Source: Adhaeribacter sp.
GTDB lineage: Bacteria > Bacteroidota > Bacteroidia > Cytophagales > Hymenobacteraceae
Direction: 5' to 3'
Assembly (NCBI GenBank): GCA_028288395.1
Contig: JAQBNV010000438.1
Coordinates: 1-7,519 of the forward strand
Length of the DNA: 7,519 bases
Shown one piece after another: positions 5,491 to 7,519 of the stretch. Both the position numbers and the translations under genes were made by a program. Each line of letters opens with the position of its first letter. Positions within the stretch are counted from its first letter, which is position 1. Under the pieces are notes generated by a model. That model did not search any database, had not been told where the DNA came from, and saw nothing but the letters and a program-made list of their open reading frames with translations.

Positions 5491-5523
5491 CAAAGTAGCT
5501 ATATTATCCGGGTAATTCCTATT
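5491..5523 (-). promoter_or_regulatory. Possible promoter/upstream element of the OmpH-like gene, with motif copy 2
   Basis: TACTTTG (5497-5491, minus) is one base short of the TAnnTTTG -7 box and lies about 40 bases before ATG 5453. Directly upstream is AATAGG-AAT-TACCCGGATAATAT (5523-5501), a near copy of the motif at 2974-2993. A standard TTG -33 element is missing, so the repeated motif might take its place as an activator site. This is inference. Confidence 0.3.
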
Positions 5524-5829
5524 GTTTTTTTCACCGGCCTTCGCGGACTGCTTTCGTCCTTCAGCGGCGGTCTATTCTTTTAATAATATAAAGAGAGTAG
5601 ACAGGCCGTTTTTGCTTTATCTACGCTTATCGGTTATGCAATATTTAGTTAGGTGTTTACAACTATAAATATGGCAGGCTTGAAATATTAGGTAGGATAA
5701 GAATATATTGCTTGAGAATTACGCACAGCCGCCCTGTCGCTTCTTTTGGCCGGCAAGTTATTGATTAAAAAGAGCAACAATGGCATTTTTAACCTTTAGG
5801 GCAATATCTTTGCGAGCGTACAATTATTT
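5524..5829. other. Gene-free stretch between the OmpH-like and DUF4268 genes
   Basis: No convincing reading frame was found. A GC-rich block at about 5533-5573 carries two similar pieces, CCTTCGCGG and CCTTCAGCGG, and a short GGAC/GTCC hairpin, and stands out in AT-rich surroundings. The right end holds an exact -7 promoter box on the plus strand (5805-5812). No clear terminator for the DUF4268 gene, which ends at 5830, was seen. Confidence 0.4.
5805..5812 (+). promoter_or_regulatory. Orphan plus-strand -7 promoter box
   Basis: TATCTTTG matches the Bacteroidota -7 consensus exactly. It points into the 3' end of the minus-strand DUF4268 gene and no plus-strand gene follows. A TG-containing -33 candidate (TGG at 5781-5783) is 21 bases upstream, a weak match. 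It could drive an antisense or small RNA, or be chance or a relic. Confidence 0.3.
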
Positions 5830-6291
5830 TTAACGCAATTCCTCAAAACTATACTGCGCATCATTCCAGAACTGGTCCAGGGAGATAAGACGGGGCTTAA
5901 AAAAAGAAATTAAGGCGGGCCAGTCGTCGCGATTAAAAATATTTACCGGGCTAATCTGGGTATATATCCGGCTGATGGTTTTACCGGTTTCGTCGGGGGT
6001 GTGGAGGGTCCAAATCCATTCCTCGCCCGTATATTCCTGCAAAACAACTTTTAAAGCCTGAAACTGTTCAAAAAAGATAGCCTGAATTTCAATATCCGGA
6101 TGAGTGAGTTCTATGCCAATGGAAGCTTCCTTTTTATCGGCTTTCATCCGGAAGTAAACGTGCTTTTGACGGGTATTATAATTTAGCCAGTTTGGCTTAA
6201 CGCCCTCGGCCGAAAGAACCGGAGCCATGTATTGGCCAAAGGTAGTCCAGAAAGACTGCCGGAGTTGAGCCGCTTGTTCTTTTGTATACAT
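5830..6291 (-). CDS. DUF4268 domain protein
   Basis: The 153-residue protein matches, from memory, the Bacteroidota DUF4268 family over its whole length: MYTKEQAAQLRQSFWTTFGQYM at the start, the central WLNYNTRQKHVYFRMKADKKEASIGIELTH (about 35-64), EWIWTLHTPDE (91-101), and the C-terminal FNRDDWPALISFFKPRLISLDQFW (119-142). It is soluble, with no signal peptide or membrane segment. The fold and function of the short stand-alone form are not established; related domains are found at the end of some nuclease-like proteins, but no nuclease motif is visible here. It stands alone: 213 bases separate it from the PH-domain gene upstream, with only weak promoter-like sequence (TATTTTG at 6346-6340). 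Confidence 0.85.
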   Translation of the reverse strand: MYTKEQAAQLRQSFWTTFGQYMAPVLSAEGVKPNWLNYNTRQKHVYFRMKADKKEASIGIELTHPDIEIQAIFFEQFQALKVVLQEYTGEEWIWTLHTPDETGKTISRIYTQISPVNIFNRDDWPALISFFKPRLISLDQFWNDAQYSFEELR

Positions 6292-6504
6292 AGGCCCAAA
6301 ATTAGGAAATCCGGCTATTATATCTCGCCCAAAATAGCAAAAGAAATAATTAGCCGATTCCTGCCACCGTGAATCCTGTTAACTTAGTTACAGGCCTACA
6401 ATGTATTGCCTAATCAGCAGTAGCTAAATCAAGGGGCGAAATTTCAAGTGGGTGCTTTAGCCGCCACCGCAATTTTTAAAATATTTATTCGCTAACCCTG
6501 CGGC

Positions 6505-6882
6505 TTACTTCAACACGTGCGCACTGATAAGCTGGTATACGAGATTGATGTTTTTATCTTTTTTAAATTCTTTCCGAATGGGATCTGCCTGGCCGGTAAT
6601 CCAGATTTTTATTTCAGCATCTAAATCAAACATGCCCGCACTCTCTTTCGAAAAACGGGTAATAGACCGGTAAGGAATAGATACATATTCGGCTTTGGCA
6701 CCCGTGAGCCCTTGCTTTTCTACCATAATCAAGCGCTTATTCGTAAAAACCACTAGGTCACGGATTACTTTAAAAGCCATTTCTAAAAATTCGCCTTCAA
6801 TTAATACGGCACCAAATTCGGCCTGCAGCTTCTCCACGGAAACTTCGGAAGCATTGCCCATTAAACCATCGAGTAAACCCAT
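6505..6882 (-). CDS. Small bacterial PH-domain protein
   Basis: The 125-residue protein is a single bacterial pleckstrin-homology domain (bPH_1/YokE-like): MGLLDGLMGNASEVS at the start, IEGEFLEMAFKVIRDLVVFTNKRLIMV (28-54), the turn KQGLTGAKAEYVSIPYRSITRFS (56-78), and FDLDAEIKIWITGQADPIRKEF (85-106). RDLVVFTNKRLIMVEKQGLTG is the family hallmark. The longest frame begins at 6945, but the 21 extra residues (MSSGFYIFWLQ...) do not resemble the family, whose members begin MGLLDGL, and a promoter-like box at 6920-6928 lies inside that extension. ATG 6882 is therefore chosen. The protein is cytoplasmic with no membrane segment, and its ligand is unknown. Confidence 0.85.
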   Translation of the reverse strand: MGLLDGLMGNASEVSVEKLQAEFGAVLIEGEFLEMAFKVIRDLVVFTNKRLIMVEKQGLTGAKAEYVSIPYRSITRFSKESAGMFDLDAEIKIWITGQADPIRKEFKKDKNINLVYQLISAHVLK

Positions 6883-6919
6883 TGCTTTATTTTTAAAGGA
6901 GTATTTCAGCGATTGTAGC

Positions 6920-6928
6920 CAAAAGATA
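6920..6928 (-). promoter_or_regulatory. Possible -7 box of the PH-domain gene
   Basis: TATCTTTTG on the minus strand has one base more than TAnnTTTG and lies 38 bases before ATG 6882. TTTG at 6946-6943 is a -33-like element, but the gap of 14 bases is shorter than usual. Even as a weak match it argues against the upstream start at 6945. Confidence 0.3.
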
Positions 6929-6949
6929 TAAAATCCGGATGACAAATAA

Positions 6950-7519
6950 TACTGTTAAGAATTCAAAACTGGGTATTAGGAAAACACGATAACTATCTAT
7001 CCTGTATTACGACAGCGTAGGCCTAAAGTAATATTTAGTTTTATAACATAACAAATACCGGCAAAATTTGGCCTGCCCGGAAAGATAAAGCAGTAGTTTA
7101 ACTTAAAATAGGATCAGGTACCCGTTTACGGGTGAAAGGCTGGAATTTATTAATAAGTAGTTTGCATGGCGAAGAGAAATGCTTATAAAATAGAATATTC
7201 CGGGTTTTCCGGCAGCAGGAGGGGAGTTCAGGCTAACAAATTCAGTAAAGAAAGATACGCTAAATAATTATTTAAAGGACTAGTCAGGTGTTTATCCAAC
7301 TTAACCTTTTGTGGGGATCGCTATGCTGAATACACAATTTATCTTGGGCAAATAATTCGAGGATTTTGATGTAAGCGGTAAAGAAAGAATTAAATCCTTC
7401 AATTACCTGCTGTTATCTAATTAGAATATATTTGCTTTGGTATGCTTGCTTTAGCTGATTCTTATTTTCTAAAAAACAAAAATTATTTTCAATATTATAC
7501 ATAATAGTAAGTACTACGT
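6950..7519. other. Gene-free stretch at the right edge
   Basis: This is AT-rich DNA with frequent stops in all frames; no protein-coding signal, tRNA or long repeat was recognised. It holds a third, looser copy of the AATAGG/TACCCG motif (7107-7124), whose end overlaps a small ACCCG-TTTA-CGGGT hairpin (7120-7133). A gene beginning beyond the right edge may have its control region here. Confidence 0.4.
7107..7124 (+). repeat. Motif AATAGG...TACCCG, copy 3 (partial)
   Basis: AATAGG and TACCCG are both present with a six-base spacer (ATCAGG), but the GATAATAT tail of copies 1 and 2 is replaced. The last bases take part in a 5-bp hairpin (7120-7133). Confidence 0.25.

Noticed and set aside
6695..6931. 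Plus-strand 78-codon frame opposite the PH-domain gene
   Set aside because: Antisense shadow of a well-recognised minus-strand gene.
1..7519. Looked for a defence system, toxin-antitoxin pair, CRISPR array or biosynthetic cluster
   Set aside because: The host genes are single, mostly monocistronic housekeeping-like or conserved hypothetical genes with no such combination, and no spaced direct-repeat array is present.

Overview
The window looks like a piece of a Bacteroidota chromosome, most likely a Cytophagales/Hymenobacteraceae-type organism (Adhaeribacter/Pontibacter-like). This is inferred from the protein families, AT-rich intergenic DNA, the lack of Shine-Dalgarno sites before the starts, and several -7 promoter boxes of the Bacteroidota TAnnTTTG type. 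No rRNA, tRNA, CRISPR array or phage gene was found.

Left part (1-1643): insertion-sequence wreckage. A minus-strand fragment of one IS3-family element (about 75-426; the OrfA C-terminus and OrfB N-terminus with the frameshift signal between them) abuts a second, different IS3-family element on the plus strand (427-1643). The second element has 19-bp perfect terminal inverted repeats and a recognisable DD(35)E transposase that is broken by stops and frameshifts. No target-site duplication is visible and the first element does not resume on the far side, so this is not a simple nested insertion.

Middle and right part (1774-6882): six host genes, all on the minus strand and mostly standing alone rather than in one operon. 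They are a nucleoid-associated NdpA/YejK-family protein (1774-2817), a secreted NIPSNAP-family protein (3334-4131), a 65-residue hydrophilic protein of unknown function (4410-4607), an OmpH/Skp-like lipoprotein (4791-5453), a DUF4268 protein (5830-6291) and a small bacterial PH-domain protein (6505-6882, with the start moved inward from the longest frame). Three of them (NIPSNAP, the 65-residue protein, OmpH) are followed by clear hairpin terminators, and the NdpA gene has a convincing promoter. The gene-free stretches (2818-3333, 5454-5829, 6883-7519) hold short repeats, promoter-like boxes and a motif seen three times, but no convincing extra gene.

Nothing here amounts to a recognisable new multi-gene system. 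The points most worth a second look are the IS junctions, the strong hairpin inside the IS OrfB fragment, the repeated AATAGG/TACCCG intergenic motif, an orphan plus-strand promoter box antisense to the DUF4268 gene, and the small 65-residue gene with its own terminator.
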